A model generated the notes under the pieces. It was not told where the DNA came from and ran no database searches. It was given only the letters and a program-made list of their open reading frames with translations. From assembly GCA_040954445.1 (NCBI GenBank), contig CP144362.1, forward strand, positions 487,158-551,157: a stretch of 64,000 nt of DNA. Direction: 5' to 3'. Within the stretch, counting starts at the first letter, position 1. Each line of letters starts with the position of its first letter. Below are positions 1 to 10,000 of the stretch, one piece after another. The position numbers and the translations under genes are program-made. Origin of the DNA: Burkholderia sp. GTDB taxonomy: Bacteria > Pseudomonadota > Gammaproteobacteria > Burkholderiales > Burkholderiaceae.

Positions 1-119
1 ATAATTTTAGGCGATACGAATGGATTGCAAACGAGCGAGATCCGCAATCCATTCGTATCGCCTAAAATTATGCCCGTCGGTGCCATTGCGTCCTCACGCT
101 CGATTTATGCAACAACACC
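1..119 (+). repeat. Right-end/right-end mini-element of the resident IS5-family IS, cut by the window edge
   Basis: Bases 1-71 form a near-perfect palindrome made of the last coding codons of the IS transposase facing each other. Bases 72-119 continue as the IS right end and finish in a variant terminal repeat (..AACAACACC). The same design recurs at 3695, 31745, 40520, 49494 and 55764. No gene is seen between 120 and 271. Confidence 0.75.
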
Positions 120-271
120 ACGCCGCACTTCACCCTCAAAACCGTCTATTTTCTCTTGGATGATAAGTAAAGAGCAATGGATTTATTGACGAAGTAAGGT
201 TCATGTCGTATGGTGAACCGAATCACTCTAAGATACTCTAAGATATTAAGATATGCGGGCGCATATATAGC

Positions 272-811
272 ATGGCTGAAGAACTTATGCAAGAATACTG
301 CCGTTTGCGTCGGAAATTGACGTTAGAACTTAGTCCGGAAGACGCGGCGGACGTCGCTCAAGAGGCATTTGAGCGTACTCTTCGATATATGCGGAAGCAT
401 GACGGCAGGGTGGCATCTCCGGTAGGATTGTTGGTTCGGATCGCACTTAATCTTCAAATCGACCGCGGACGGCGACGTAAGCATTTGCCGACGGCCCTTG
501 ACGAGTCATGGGAGCATCCGAGATGGGACATTACTCCCGAGGATGAGGTTGTGGGGCGACAGTCTGTCACGCAGTTAGTCGAGACTCTGGATAAACTGGC
601 ACCACGCCGCCGGGAGGCGTTTGTCCTTTGTAGACTGCATGGTCTGACTTATCAGGATGCCGCAAAAAAAATGGGCATTCGACCTTCGGTGGTCCGAGAG
701 TATCTGGTCGACGCCGTGCGCGCATGTCGAGATAGTGTAGACTGGGCAGTCTCGAGAGTGAAGTGTAACACACCGCTGGTTAATGGGCTGGAGCTCAGTC
801 GGTCGGGTTAG
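272..811 (+). CDS. ECF (sigma-70 family) RNA polymerase sigma factor, FecI-like
   Basis: Predicted 179-aa extracytoplasmic-function sigma factor that would redirect RNA polymerase to a small regulon. Residues about 20-70 match sigma region 2 (ELSPEDAADVAQEAFERTL, then an Ile-Asp-Arg-Gly-Arg-Arg-Arg basic stretch). Residues about 100-155 match region 4 (LDKLAPRRREAFVLCRLHGL, then a TYQDAAKKMGI helix-turn-helix). FecI-type sigmas usually control iron or siderophore uptake and are paired with a FecR anti-sigma factor. No fecR, TonB receptor or siderophore gene follows; the next DNA is an IS91 remnant. The last 20 or so residues (from CNTPLVNG) look like read-through into a mobile-element end, because nearly the same bases recur at 60534-60560. 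The sigma family is clear; the regulon is unknown and the gene may be an orphan. Confidence 0.85.
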   Translation: MAEELMQEYCRLRRKLTLELSPEDAADVAQEAFERTLRYMRKHDGRVASPVGLLVRIALNLQIDRGRRRKHLPTALDESWEHPRWDITPEDEVVGRQSVTQLVETLDKLAPRRREAFVLCRLHGLTYQDAAKKMGIRPSVVREYLVDAVRACRDSVDWAVSRVKCNTPLVNGLELSRSG

Positions 812-954
812 CCAGAACCTGGCCCAGAATTTGCACTTGGATGTGCCAGTTCAGTTGGATGCTGAGTGTAAGTCGGCAGTCACATCGAGATCGTCTTAAC
901 GCGTGGGCACTTTAAAGTGCTTGGGTCGCCTGTTTGGCAGGTTATAGTGTGCGG

Positions 955-1470
955 CGTGTGAGCACGCTTAGGTAGACTGAGCGCTCTGTGCGAGCGTGGT
1001 GTCTGCGTATCGCCGCGGACTACCGCATAACCCATAGGCTAATGGGTCACAACGCCGCAAGTTCCACGGTGCAAATCCGGATAGCGACTCGTTTTACGGG
1101 TTTCGGCTGATGCCAAGGTAGCGATAGCCCTGCGGTAGCTATTTCCTCTTCACCCGGTTCGTCAGAAATCCTTAGAAATTGATCATCCTGAAGTGCTGCT
1201 CCGGGATGTGCTGTGCAAATCGATCGATGAATGCCTGTGTCTCATATTTTGAAATCTGATGGTGCTACCTCTGGATGGACTCAGGTAGTCCGACGCTACC
1301 GTCTTGCCGTCATTATGTTTTAACCTGGACTGCGACAGCGGCGGTCGTTTGATGTACTGGTCCAGATAGTTGACGTTGCTCACATAACTGCTCGGGGGTT
1401 TCGCGAAATACACGATCTACGGTTTTCTGTGTTGGCCGTCCAGCCAACAGCTCCAGGCCACTTCCCTCGT
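955..1470 (-). pseudogene. IS91-family Y2 transposase, degraded C-terminal part
   Basis: Read on the minus strand, the segment gives pieces of an IS91-type transposase in more than one frame. One piece is SNVNYLDQYIKRPPLSQSRL with a following HNDGKTV motif. After a frameshift comes an ETQAFIDRFAQHIPEQHFRM-type segment, then a stop within the usual RYYGFLxNR motif, and then LPQGYRYLG with further stops. The order of these motifs is that of the family, so the assignment is firm although no intact frame remains. No origin- or terminus-like IS91 end was identified. Confidence 0.7.
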
Positions 1471-1488
1471 GGCACTGCGCCTCTCAAC

Positions 1489-1774
1489 GGTGTTGTTTCA
1501 TAAATCAAGCGCGTGGGTAACGCCTGTCGGGCATTCTGGCAAGGACGGCCTCATCTATCCCCATATCGTCACCGTTCCCCAGTTGAGCTGGCCCGAATTA
1601 TAGGCCGCCCAATTCCTGACACGGTAGCGTGCCTTCGGCTTACATGTCTTGTATATGTCCCTGCGCATCTTTCTGCTAAAAATTGGGAATTTACGTCGTC
1701 TAATGACTTGGTCAAAGGGTGCTTGCCCTGACTCTTGCGCGTAAAACGCATACCAGCTCTCGCTAGATGTATGC
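1489..1774 (-). mobile_element. Internally deleted, decayed copy of the IS5-family element
   Basis: A degenerate right terminal repeat (GGTGTTGTTTCATAAATC) at 1489 is followed directly by inverted transposase 5' coding sequence and then the inverted left end at about 1730-1774. The central 0.8 kb of the element is missing. It abuts the next copy head to head, so that the left-end bases form a short palindrome across 1752-1797. Confidence 0.65.
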
Positions 1775-2910
1775 GGCGTTGTTGCATACATCTAGCGAGA
1801 GCCGTTGACGTTTACGCGCAACTGTCGCGGGGCCAGCCTCCTATCAAGTCAGATTCCAGAGTAATTGCCTAACTTTTGCCAAGAAAATGCGCAAGGACAT
1901 ACACAAGAAAGGTGAGCCGAAGGCACGCTACCGTGTCAGGAATTGGGCGGCCTATAATGAAGGCCTGATCAACCGGGGGAACGTAACAATATGGATAGAT
2001 GAAGCCGTCCTTGCCAGAATACCCGATGCCATACCCACACGTGGTCGCCCGTGTCTATACGGCGATATGCTGATTCAGGCATTACTTGGAGTGAAGACCG
2101 TCTATCGACTGACCTTGCGCGCCCCTGCAAGGTTTCACCCAAAGTCTGCGCGATTTGGCCTTCCCGAGCTTGCCGGTGCCGAATTACACCACGCTCTGTC
2201 GCCGGGCAAAAACGCTTGATGTCGAACTGCATGTCGAACTGCCGATCCTTCGTGACAATGAACCGATCCATCTGGTTGTCGACAGCACCGGTCTGAAGGT
2301 CTATGGAGAAGGTGAATGGAAGGTGCGCCAGCACGGCTACTCGAAGCGGCGCACGTGGCGTAAAGTCCATCTCGCGCTCAACGCGAATACAGGTCAAGTG
2401 CATGCCGCGCTAATGACGAATCAGAATGTGGCTGACGGTGACGCTCTGGCCAAGTTGCTCGACCAGATTCCACGCGAAGAACAAATCGATGTCATCGGCG
2501 GTGACGGTGCCTACGACACCAAGCCATGCCATGCGGCCATTGCTGCACGCAGTGCTATTCCTTCGATTCCGCCACGCGAGGGTGCCGCTCATTGGCCAGC
2601 GGATATGCCCGGTGCGGCGTGGCGTAATGGCGCGGTTGATGCAATTGCCCGTGACGGTCGTCGAGAATGGAAGCAACACAGTGGCTACCACCGGCGATCG
2701 CTTGCCGAGAATGCGATGTATCGGTTCAAGACCCTCACCGGCCACTGTCTCTGGGCCCGTCACATCGCCGCGCAGGCGACCGAGGTCGCCGTTCGCGGCG
2801 GCGTCATCAACCGCATGGCGGACCTCGCTCGTCCGCAATCCGTTCGTATCGCCTGAATTATGCCCGTCCGATGCCATGGCGTCCTCACGTTCGATTTATG
2901 CAACAACGCC
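1775..2910 (+). mobile_element. IS5-family (IS903-group type) insertion sequence, full size, broken transposase
   Basis: Both terminal repeats are present (GGCGTTGTTGCATACATC at the left, its inverted counterpart ending at 2910). The transposase starts at ATG 1887, but an extra C near 2125 shifts the frame and a 12-base direct duplication lies near 2228. The C-terminal half remains open to 2856. No matching 9-base flanks are seen. Fourteen full-size copies of this element occur in the window. Confidence 0.92.
1887..2856 (+). pseudogene. IS5-family DDE transposase, frameshifted
   Basis: The N-terminal part is read from 1887 to about 2125, and the rest in another frame to 2856. The catalytic blocks are still readable: [16 protein letters not shown] (first Asp), a GGDGAYDTK block (second Asp) and [15 protein letters not shown] (Y-2-R-3-E-6-K signature). 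The frameshift makes the protein non-functional unless programmed frameshifting occurs, for which no slippery site is evident. Confidence 0.88.
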
Positions 2911-2919
2911 GCAACAACG

Positions 2920-3075
2920 CCGTCCTGAGCACGAACAGGATATTATTGAGCGCCACGCGATCTGGCACACGTGGACGGACACGCGCGCCGGTTCGCGCTC
3001 TTCGCGCGAGGCTTCACAACAGGCAGCAAGAGTTCAATCAGTTTCCACAGCTCGTCATCAATGATCGGCACCACC
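2920..3075 (-). pseudogene. N-terminal remnant of a different IS5-superfamily transposase
   Basis: The minus strand reads PIIDDELWKLIELLLPVVKP followed by a basic Ala-Lys-Arg stretch. This is the typical N-terminus (LIDDxLWxxIEPLLPxxKPR) of IS5/IS427-type transposases. The frame decays after about 30 residues. The rest of 2911-3289 holds no gene; a small CCCCC-TTA-GGGGG hairpin lies at 3136-3148. Confidence 0.55.
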
Positions 3076-3289
3076 GTGCTTGGACTCCTGTTTCTTTGGC
3101 GTCCAAGATGAATAAATTGACGAGAAAGTAAAGAGCCCCCTTAGGGGGAATTTAAACTAGCCTATTAGGGTGAGAAACTTCATTTCCACCGCTTCACCTT
3201 CGCTTTGAGGGTTCGAACGAGTCTTTCCACCCCCTGTCGCGGCACGGTCTCCCCGTGCGTCAAACAAGCTCAGTGTTCCGATGAAACGT

Positions 3290-3589
3290 ATGGCTTTGAC
3301 CTTGAACGATGTGAAACGCATCGCTCATCTCGCTCGGCTCGAGATAGACGACACCGAAGCCGAGCACACGCTCGCCCAGCTCAACGACTTCTTCGGCCTG
3401 GTCGAGCGGATGCGCGCCGTTGACACGACCGGCATCGCGCCGTTTGCGCATCCGATTGAGCAGATCCAGAACGTGGCCCAGCGCCTGTGCGAGGATGTCC
3501 TGACGGAGCACGTGAATCGCGCTGAGAACCAGCGCCCGGCACCAGCCGTCCAAAAAGGCCTGTTCCTGGTTCCGAAGGTGATTGAATAA
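3290..3589 (+). CDS. gatC: Asp-tRNA(Asn)/Glu-tRNA(Gln) amidotransferase subunit C
   Basis: GatC (99 aa) is the small subunit that stabilises the GatCAB complex, which converts Glu-tRNA(Gln) and Asp-tRNA(Asn) to the amidated forms in the cytoplasm. The sequence has the family pattern: [19 protein letters not shown] at the start, [14 protein letters not shown] in the middle, and a C-terminal [18 protein letters not shown] tail that wraps the partner subunit. The start at 3290 (MALTL) is preferred over an ATG three codons upstream because family members begin there. gatA and gatB normally follow at once in Burkholderiaceae. Here the gene is followed by an inverted repeat and then IS DNA, so it is separated from its partners. 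The gene itself looks intact. Confidence 0.93.
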   Translation: MALTLNDVKRIAHLARLEIDDTEAEHTLAQLNDFFGLVERMRAVDTTGIAPFAHPIEQIQNVAQRLCEDVLTEHVNRAENQRPAPAVQKGLFLVPKVIE

Positions 3590-3606
3590 CAAGGCTGGGT
3601 TCGTCC

Positions 3607-3638
3607 GCGACCGCGGGATCATAGCTTACCGCGGTCGC
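3607..3638. terminator. Inverted repeat after gatC
   Basis: Ten-base arms GCGACCGCGG and CCGCGGTCGC are separated by 12 bases, 18 bases after the gatC stop. No T-run follows, so it is at best a weak or Rho-assisted terminator. Confidence 0.35.
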
Positions 3639-3660
3639 TGAATAGATCGATGGCATCGGC

Positions 3661-3694
3661 GGCAGCGTTTTTGCATCAATCTAGCGAGAGAGCC
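3661..3694 (+). mobile_element. Left-end fragment of the IS5-family element, target of a later insertion
   Basis: A degenerate left end (TTTTTGCATCAATCTAGCGAG) stops at GAGAGAGCC. The same nine bases GAGAGAGCC resume at 5575 and lead into the rest of an IS left end. This shows that 3695-5574 lies inside an older IS end. Confidence 0.7.
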
Positions 3695-3856
3695 GGCGTT
3701 GTTGCATAAATCGAGTGTGAGGACGCAATGGAACGTATTGCGGACCTCGCTCGTCCGCAATCCGTTCATATCGCCTGAAATTATTGATCCGAAATTCGTG
3801 ATCAATATGCCCGTCGATGCCATTGCGTCCTCGCGCTTGATTTATGCAACAACGCC
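3695..3856 (+). repeat. 162-bp right-end/right-end mini-element (MITE-like)
   Basis: The unit is bounded by GGCGTTGTTGCATAAATC and its inverted copy. It consists of an inverted IS right end, a short centre and a direct IS right end. At about 3785-3808 it carries a 24-base insert (TTGATCCGAAATTCG..TGATCAA plus a duplicated TA). Three other copies of exactly 162 bp lie at 31745, 49494 and 55764, and a 138-bp copy without the insert is at 40520. Confidence 0.85.
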
Positions 3857-3876
3857 GAACCTCCCGAATTGTGGAT

Positions 3877-4340
3877 CAATAATGACGCATCAAAATGTGG
3901 CTGACGGTGACGCTCTGGCCAAGTTGCTCGACCAGATTCCACGCGACGAACAAATCAATGTCATCGGCGGTGGCGGTGCCTACGACACTAAGCCATGCCA
4001 TGCGGCCATTGCTGCACGCAGTGCTATTCCTTCGATTCCGCCACGCGAAGGTTCCGCTCATTGGCCAGCGGCGGATACTTCCCCGGTGCGGCGTGGCGTA
4101 ACGGCGCAGTTGATGCAATTGCCCGTGACGGTCGTCGAGAATAGAAGAAAGAAACCTGGCTACCACCGGCGATCGCTTGCCGAGAATGCAATGTATCGAT
4201 TCAAGACGTTCACCGGTAACTCTCTCTTGGCTCATAAAATCGACTCGCAGGCGACCGAGGTCGCCGTTCGCGTCGGCGTAATCAACCTCATGGCGAACCT
4301 CGCTCGTCCGCAAATCTGGTCGTATCGCCTGAAATTATTG
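3877..4340 (+). mobile_element. Partial IS5-family copy (3' half of transposase)
   Basis: The fragment begins at the transposase segment [19 protein letters not shown] and runs to the C-terminal codons. Frame disruptions occur near 4075-4145. The extreme right end is missing and is replaced by an IS630-type scar near 4335-4362. Sequence 4363-4447 has no recognisable content. Confidence 0.8.
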
Positions 4341-4447
4341 ATCACGCATTGCGGATCAATAACCTACCAAATCTCGCCAGCCCAACCTTCCACCACGAAT
4401 GGGACGCTGTCTAGCAATCGATTTGCACACGTTTTTCGGGTTGAAGT

Positions 4448-5574
4448 GGCGTTGTTGCATAAATCGAGCGAGATCCGTTGACGTTTACGCGCAACGATCG
4501 CGGGGCCAGCCCCCTATCAAGTCAGATTCCAGAGTAACTGCTTAATTTTTGACAAGAAAATGTGCAAGGACATACACAAGACAGGTGAGCCGAAGGCACG
4601 CTACCGTGTCAGGAATTGGGCGGCCTATAATGAAGGCCTGATCAACCGGGGGAACGTAACAATATGGATAGATGAAGCCGTCCTTGCCAGAATACCCGAT
4701 GCCATACCCACACACGTGGTCGCCCGTGTCTATACGGGGCGATACGCTGATTCAGACATTACTTGGCGTGAAGACCGTCTATCGACTGGCGTTGCGGGCC
4801 CTGCAAGGTTTCACCCAAAGTCTGCGCGATCTGGCCTTCCCGAGCTTGCCGATGCCGAATTACACCACGCTCTGTCGCCGGGCAAAAACGCTTGATGTCG
4901 AACTGCCGATCCTTCGTGACAAGGAACCGATCCATCTGGTTGTCGACAGCACCGGTCTGAAGGTCTATGGAGAAGGTGAATGGAAGGTGCGCCAGCACGG
5001 CTACTCGAAGCGGCGCACGTGGCGTAAAGTCCATCTCGCGCTCAACGCGAATACGGGTCAAGTGCATGCCGCGCTAATGACGAATCAGAATGTGGCTGAC
5101 GGTGACGCTCTGGCCAAGTTGCTCGACCAGATTCCACGCGAAGAACAAATCGATGTCATCGGCGGTGATGGTGCCTACGACACCAAGCCATGCCATGTGG
5201 CCATTGCTGCACGCAGTGCTATTCCTTCGATTCCGCCACGCGAGGGTGCCGTTCATTGGCCAGCGGATATGCCCTGTGCGGCGTGGCGTAATGGCGCGGT
5301 TGATGCAATTGCCACTGACGGTCGTCGAAAATGGAAGCAAGACAGTGGCTACCACCGGCGATCGCTTGCCGAGAATGCGATGTATCGGTTCAAGACCCTC
5401 ACCGGCAACTGTCTCTGGGCGCGTCACATCGACTCGCAGGCGACCGAGGTCTCCATTCGCGTCGGCGTCATCAACCGTATGGTGGACCTCGCTCGTCCGC
5501 AATCCGTTCGTATTGCCTAAAATTATGCCCGTCGATGCTATTGCATCCTCACACTCGATTTATGCAACAACGCC
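4448..5574 (+). mobile_element. IS5-family insertion sequence, full size, broken transposase
   Basis: Both ends are present. The transposase start at 4560 is separated from the main frame (open to 5520) by two short insertions near 4712 and 4737, so the copy is defective. The nine bases after its right end (GAGAGAGCC) match the nine before the mini-element at 3695. This makes 3695-5574 a composite unit flanked by a target duplication. Confidence 0.92.
4560..5520 (+). pseudogene. IS5-family DDE transposase, frameshifted near codon 55
   Basis: Starts [20 protein letters not shown] and, after the frame change, continues through intact DDE and YREK blocks to the usual C-terminus. Confidence 0.85.
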
Positions 5575-5686
5575 GAGAGAGCCGGTAACGGTTTGGTTTA
5601 CGCGCAACGCTCGGGGACAGCCTCCTGTTCTCAGGTCAGATTCTAGAGTAATCTGCCTCATTTTTCCAAGAACATGCGCAACAACG
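5575..5686 (+). mobile_element. Left-end fragment of the IS5-family element
   Basis: Continues the interrupted IS left end from 3694 after the repeated GAGAGAGCC, up to the transposase start context (CCAAGAACATGCGCAA). It then joins a seven-base right-end tip (CAACGCC), an internal deletion of almost the whole element. Confidence 0.7.
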
Positions 5687-5700
5687 CCGTATCGGGCGGA

Positions 5701-6915
5701 TCAGGAGAAAGCCAAGCTGGCGATGAACTTGCGGAGGAAGCGTTCGCAGCTGTCGAGCTGAGCCAGCTCGACGTATTCGTTCGGCTTGTGCGCTTGCTCG
5801 ATGTTGCCGGGCCCGCAGACCACGCTCGGGATTCCGGCGTTGGCGAACAGGCCCGCCTCAGTGCCGTAGGCGACCTTGCGCGGCGACTGGTCGGCGGTCA
5901 ATGCGCGCACCAACTGTGTGATCGCAGCTTGCTCTTCGGTATCGAGCCCGGGTGCCGAGGCGATCTTCGAGATCTCGATCGCCGCGTCTGGATGCTCGCG
6001 GCGCATCTTCGGCAGCAGCGTATCGCACGCGTAGGCGTCGATCTTCGCGAAGATCACATCAGGATCGAGCGTTGGAAGGTTGCGAAACTCGAAGGAGAAA
6101 CGACATTCGACCGGCACCGTGTTGATCGCGTTGCCGCCATGGATCTGGCTGGTCTGCGCGGTGGTGAACGGTACGTCGTAGAGCGCGTCGAAGGGGCCCT
6201 CTGCGCGGAATTCGTCGGCGATATCGCGGATATGACAGATGAGCCGCGCCGCATATTCAATCGCGTTGAGCCCTTTGGGGGTCAGCGAAGAATGGGCGGC
6301 ATGCCCGCGCACGCAGCAGCGATAGGTGTTAATGCCCTTGTGGGCGATAATCGGGCGCATGCTGGTCGGCTCGCCGACGATGCAGCCGCTCGGGTTGAGG
6401 CCGCGCTGCTTGAGGTCGGCGATCAGGAGCGGCGCTCCCGCGCAGCCAATTTCCTCGTCGTAGGAAAGCGCGAAATGGATCGGCTTGGCGAGCTTGGCTG
6501 CCTGCATCTCGGGAACTAGCGCGAGCGCCGTGCCGATGAACCCCTTCATGTCGCAGGTGCCGCGGCCATACAGCCGATCGTCGCGGATCGCCGGCTTGAA
6601 CGGGTCGCTGTTCCAGTCCTGGCCGTCGACCGGCACCACGTCGGTATGCCCGGACAGCACCACGCCGCCGTCGGTCGAACCATCGTGGGCGGGGAGCGTC
6701 GCGCACAGGTTAGCCCAGCCCTTACGCTTGTCATGAGTCAGCGTCGCGGCGATTCCGCGCTCGGCCAGCGCGTCGCGTACAGTTTCGATCAGACCGAGGT
6801 TCGGTGCGCAGCTGGTAGTGTCTATTGCGACCAGGTCGCGGACCCAATCGAGACTGATTGGGCTATCGGAGGTGGCGGTGTGGGCGCTCGGCGCAGCGGC
6901 GTCGACAGAACGCAT
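5701..6915 (-). CDS. argE: Acetylornithine deacetylase (M20 family)
   Basis: Predicted 404-aa zinc enzyme that hydrolyses N-acetylornithine to ornithine and acetate in cytoplasmic arginine synthesis. M20 hallmarks are visible: His90 in SGHTDVVPVDG, metal-bridging Asp122 in GRGTCDMKGF, the catalytic Glu154-Glu155 pair in SYDEEIGCAG, a further acidic ligand in IVGEPTSMRP, and the last His in GNIEQAHKPNEYV. The dimerisation domain lies between about 190 and 300. The start at 6915 is chosen for the GGAG motif about eight bases upstream. Most Burkholderiaceae also carry argJ, so the pathway role may overlap. The gene appears intact. Its 3' end lies 15 bases from an IS fragment and a short gap separates it from mfd, which has the same orientation. 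N-succinyl-diaminopimelate desuccinylase is a related alternative, but overall similarity favours ArgE. Confidence 0.9.
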   Translation of the reverse strand: MRSVDAAAPSAHTATSDSPISLDWVRDLVAIDTTSCAPNLGLIETVRDALAERGIAATLTHDKRKGWANLCATLPAHDGSTDGGVVLSGHTDVVPVDGQDWNSDPFKPAIRDDRLYGRGTCDMKGFIGTALALVPEMQAAKLAKPIHFALSYDEEIGCAGAPLLIADLKQRGLNPSGCIVGEPTSMRPIIAHKGINTYRCCVRGHAAHSSLTPKGLNAIEYAARLICHIRDIADEFRAEGPFDALYDVPFTTAQTSQIHGGNAINTVPVECRFSFEFRNLPTLDPDVIFAKIDAYACDTLLPKMRREHPDAAIEISKIASAPGLDTEEQAAITQLVRALTADQSPRKVAYGTEAGLFANAGIPSVVCGPGNIEQAHKPNEYVELAQLDSCERFLRKFIASLAFS

Positions 6916-7063
6916 AGTAAAACTCCGGATGGCAGCAATAGGGGGATCATACGTCAAAAATGCTGCAGCTTGCCTTACGCTGCAGCGCGATTTTCGCCGG
7001 GCCAGCGGACATTCCGCCATTTCCCACGCTGGCGGCAGGATCCGCCGTTCATGCCGGGGTTAG

Positions 7064-10000
7064 TCATGGTCCGTCATCGTCTGTCGCCGCTCGCCGCCGC
7101 GGGTCCGCCATTTCAGCGTACGCCAGCTTTCGTCCGCCCGAGGGAAGGCCGAGCACGCGCAGCGTTTCCTTGACGGTCGACACGCGGCTCGCTAGGTCGG
7201 GCGTGCGCGTTTCGACGCGCAGCTTGTCCTGGCCGGCGAGCTTAATGTGCTTGTGCTTCTGCACCATCTCCATGATGTGCATCGGGTCAATTGGTGGGCT
7301 CGGAACGAATTGCAGGCTGATCACGGACTCGCTCGCGTCGATCTTGTTGATGCCGAGCGGCTTGGCCGCCAGCCGAAGCTGATGCGTCTCGACCAGCGCG
7401 TTAGCCTGCTGCGGAAGCTTGCCGAAGCGGTCGATCAGCTCCTCCTGGATCGCGTCGATCGACTCGCCATCCTCGCAGTTCGCCAGCCTTTTGTAGAGCG
7501 ATAGGCGTTCCTGCACGTCGGCGCAGTAGTCGGCTGGCAGGATCGCCGGGGTATGCAGGTTGATCTCGGTGGTGGCCGCCAGCGGCGCGAGTAAGTCCGG
7601 CTCGCAACCGTTCTTGAGCGCCTTGACCGCATCGTTGAACATGTCAGTGTAGAGTTGGAAGCCGATTTCGTAGATCTCTCCCGATTGCTTGTCCCCAAGC
7701 ACCTCGCCGATGCCGCGGATCTCCAGGTCGTGCATCGCCAGATAGAGGCCTGAGCCGAGCTCCTCCATCTGCTGGATCACCTCGAGACGACGCTGTGCCT
7801 GCTTGGTCAGCGACTGTGGATCGTGCACCAGCAGGTAGGCATAGGCCTGGTGATGCGAGCGACCGACGCGCCCGCGCAACTGGTGCAGCTGGGCCAGGCC
7901 GAACTTGTCGGCACGATGCATGATAATAGTGTTTGCGCTTGGCACGTCAATGCCGGTCTCGATGATGGTGGTGCAGAGCAAGACATTGACGCGCTGGCCG
8001 ACGAAGTCACGCATCACGCGCTCGAGCTCGCGTTCGTGCATCTGGCCGTGGGCGATCGCGATGCGCGCCTCGGGCACCAGCGCCTCGAGCCTGGCCTTAC
8101 GGTTCTCGATGGTCTCGACCTCGTTGTGCAGGAAGTAGATCTGGCCGCCGCGTTTCAGCTCGCGAAGCATCGCCTCGCGGATCACGCCGTCCTCCTCACG
8201 TCGAACGAAGGTCTTGATCGCCAGCCTCTTCTGCGGCGCAGTGGCGATCACCGAGAAATCGCGCAGGCCTTCCAGCGCCATCCCCAGCGTGCGCGGAATC
8301 GGCGTGGCGGTCAGTGTAAGCACGTCGACCTCCGCGCGCAGCGCCTTGAGCGCCTCCTTCTGGCGCACCCCGAAGCGGTGCTCCTCATCGATGATCACCA
8401 GGCCAAGCCGCTTGAACTGCACGTCTGAAGACAGCAGCTTGTGGGTGCCGATGACGATGTCGACGCTGCCTTTGTTGATCTGGTCGATTGCGGCAATGAC
8501 CTCTTTGTTCGACTTGAAGCGCGACAGCTCGGTCACCCGCACCGGCCAATCGGCGAAGCGGTCAATGAAGGTCTGGGTGTGCTGCTCGGCCAGCAGCGTG
8601 GTGGGCGCGAGCAGGGCCACCTGCCTGCCGCCCATCACGGCAATGAAGGCTGCGCGCAGCGCCACCTCGGTTTTGCCGAAGCCGACATCGCCGCACACGA
8701 GGCGATCCATCGGCTTGCCGCTGGTCATGTCGCTGATCACGGCCGCGATGGCACCGGCCTGGTCGGGCGTCGCCTCGAAGCCGAAGCTCTCGGCGAACTT
8801 GACATAGTTGCGCGGTTCCAGCGCGAAGGCATGGCCCTCGCGCGCGGCACGGCGCGTATAGAGGTTGAGCAGCTCGGCTGCGGTATCGCGGATCTGCTGT
8901 GCCGCCTTGCGCTTGGCGCGTTCCCATTGACCAGAGCCCAGCAAGTGCAGCGGCGCGCTGTCTGGATTGGCGCCACTGTAGCGCGAGACCACGTGCAGCT
9001 GCGAGACCGGCACGTAGAGCTTGCTCTCGCCGGCGTATTCGAGATGCAAGCATTCGGTATCGCCCTCGCCGAGATCCATCGACACCAGTCCCCTGTAGCG
9101 ACCGATACCGTGCTGCGTATGCACTACCGGATCTCCGACCTTGAGCTCGGAGAGGTCGCGAACCATTGTGTCGACGTTGCTGGGCTGCTCCTGGCGGCGT
9201 CGGCCCCAGCGACGACCGGTGGCACCGTACAGCTCGGTCTCGGTGATGATCGAATAACCCTCTCCGGGCACCGTGAAGCCGCTGGTAAGCGGCGCTACGC
9301 CGAGCGCGAAACGCTCGTCACTGGCGAGCCATGAGGTATAGCTGTCGTTACCTGCCGGGCGCAGCCCGTGCTCGGCGAATAATTGCGCGATAGTCTCGCG
9401 GCGGCCTGCCGATTCGACCGTGAACAGCACGCGGTTTGGCGTGCTCGCGAGGTAGGCGCGCAGCATAGCGAGCGGATCCTCGGCCTGGCGCTCAAGCGCC
9501 AGCGGCGGCAGGGCGGTGGCCCAGCCCCCCGTTGCCAAGGCAGGCAGCACCATGCGCGCGAAAGGCTTGGCGAGCGCGTAGAAATCGTCCTCGGAGAGGA
9601 ACAGGCGCTGTGGCCCGAGGATCGGCCTCTCACGGTCGTGCGAGAGGAAGGTGTAGCGCTGCTTGGTATCGACCGTGAAGCGGCGGATCACAGTGTTCAG
9701 GTCGCCGCTGAACACCAGGTGCGCGCGCGGTGGCAGGTAGTGGAACAGCGTGGTAGTGTCCTCGAAGAACAGCGGCAGATAGTACTCGATGCCGGCCGAG
9801 GGAACGCCATTGCCGATATCGCGATAGATCGGTGCGCGGCTCGGGTCGCCCTCAAAGGTTTCGCGCCAGCGGCTGCGAAAGGCGGTGCGGGCCGCTTCGT
9901 CGAACGGGAACTCTCGCCCCGGCAGCAGACGCACGTCCCGCACCGGGTAGAGGCTGCGCTGCGTATCGGGGTTGAAGGCGCGGATCGAGTCGACCTGGTC

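Noticed and set aside
1000..1145. Possible structured RNA or riboswitch-like segment
   Set aside because: On the minus strand it continues the IS91 transposase remnant; no conserved riboswitch core was recognised.
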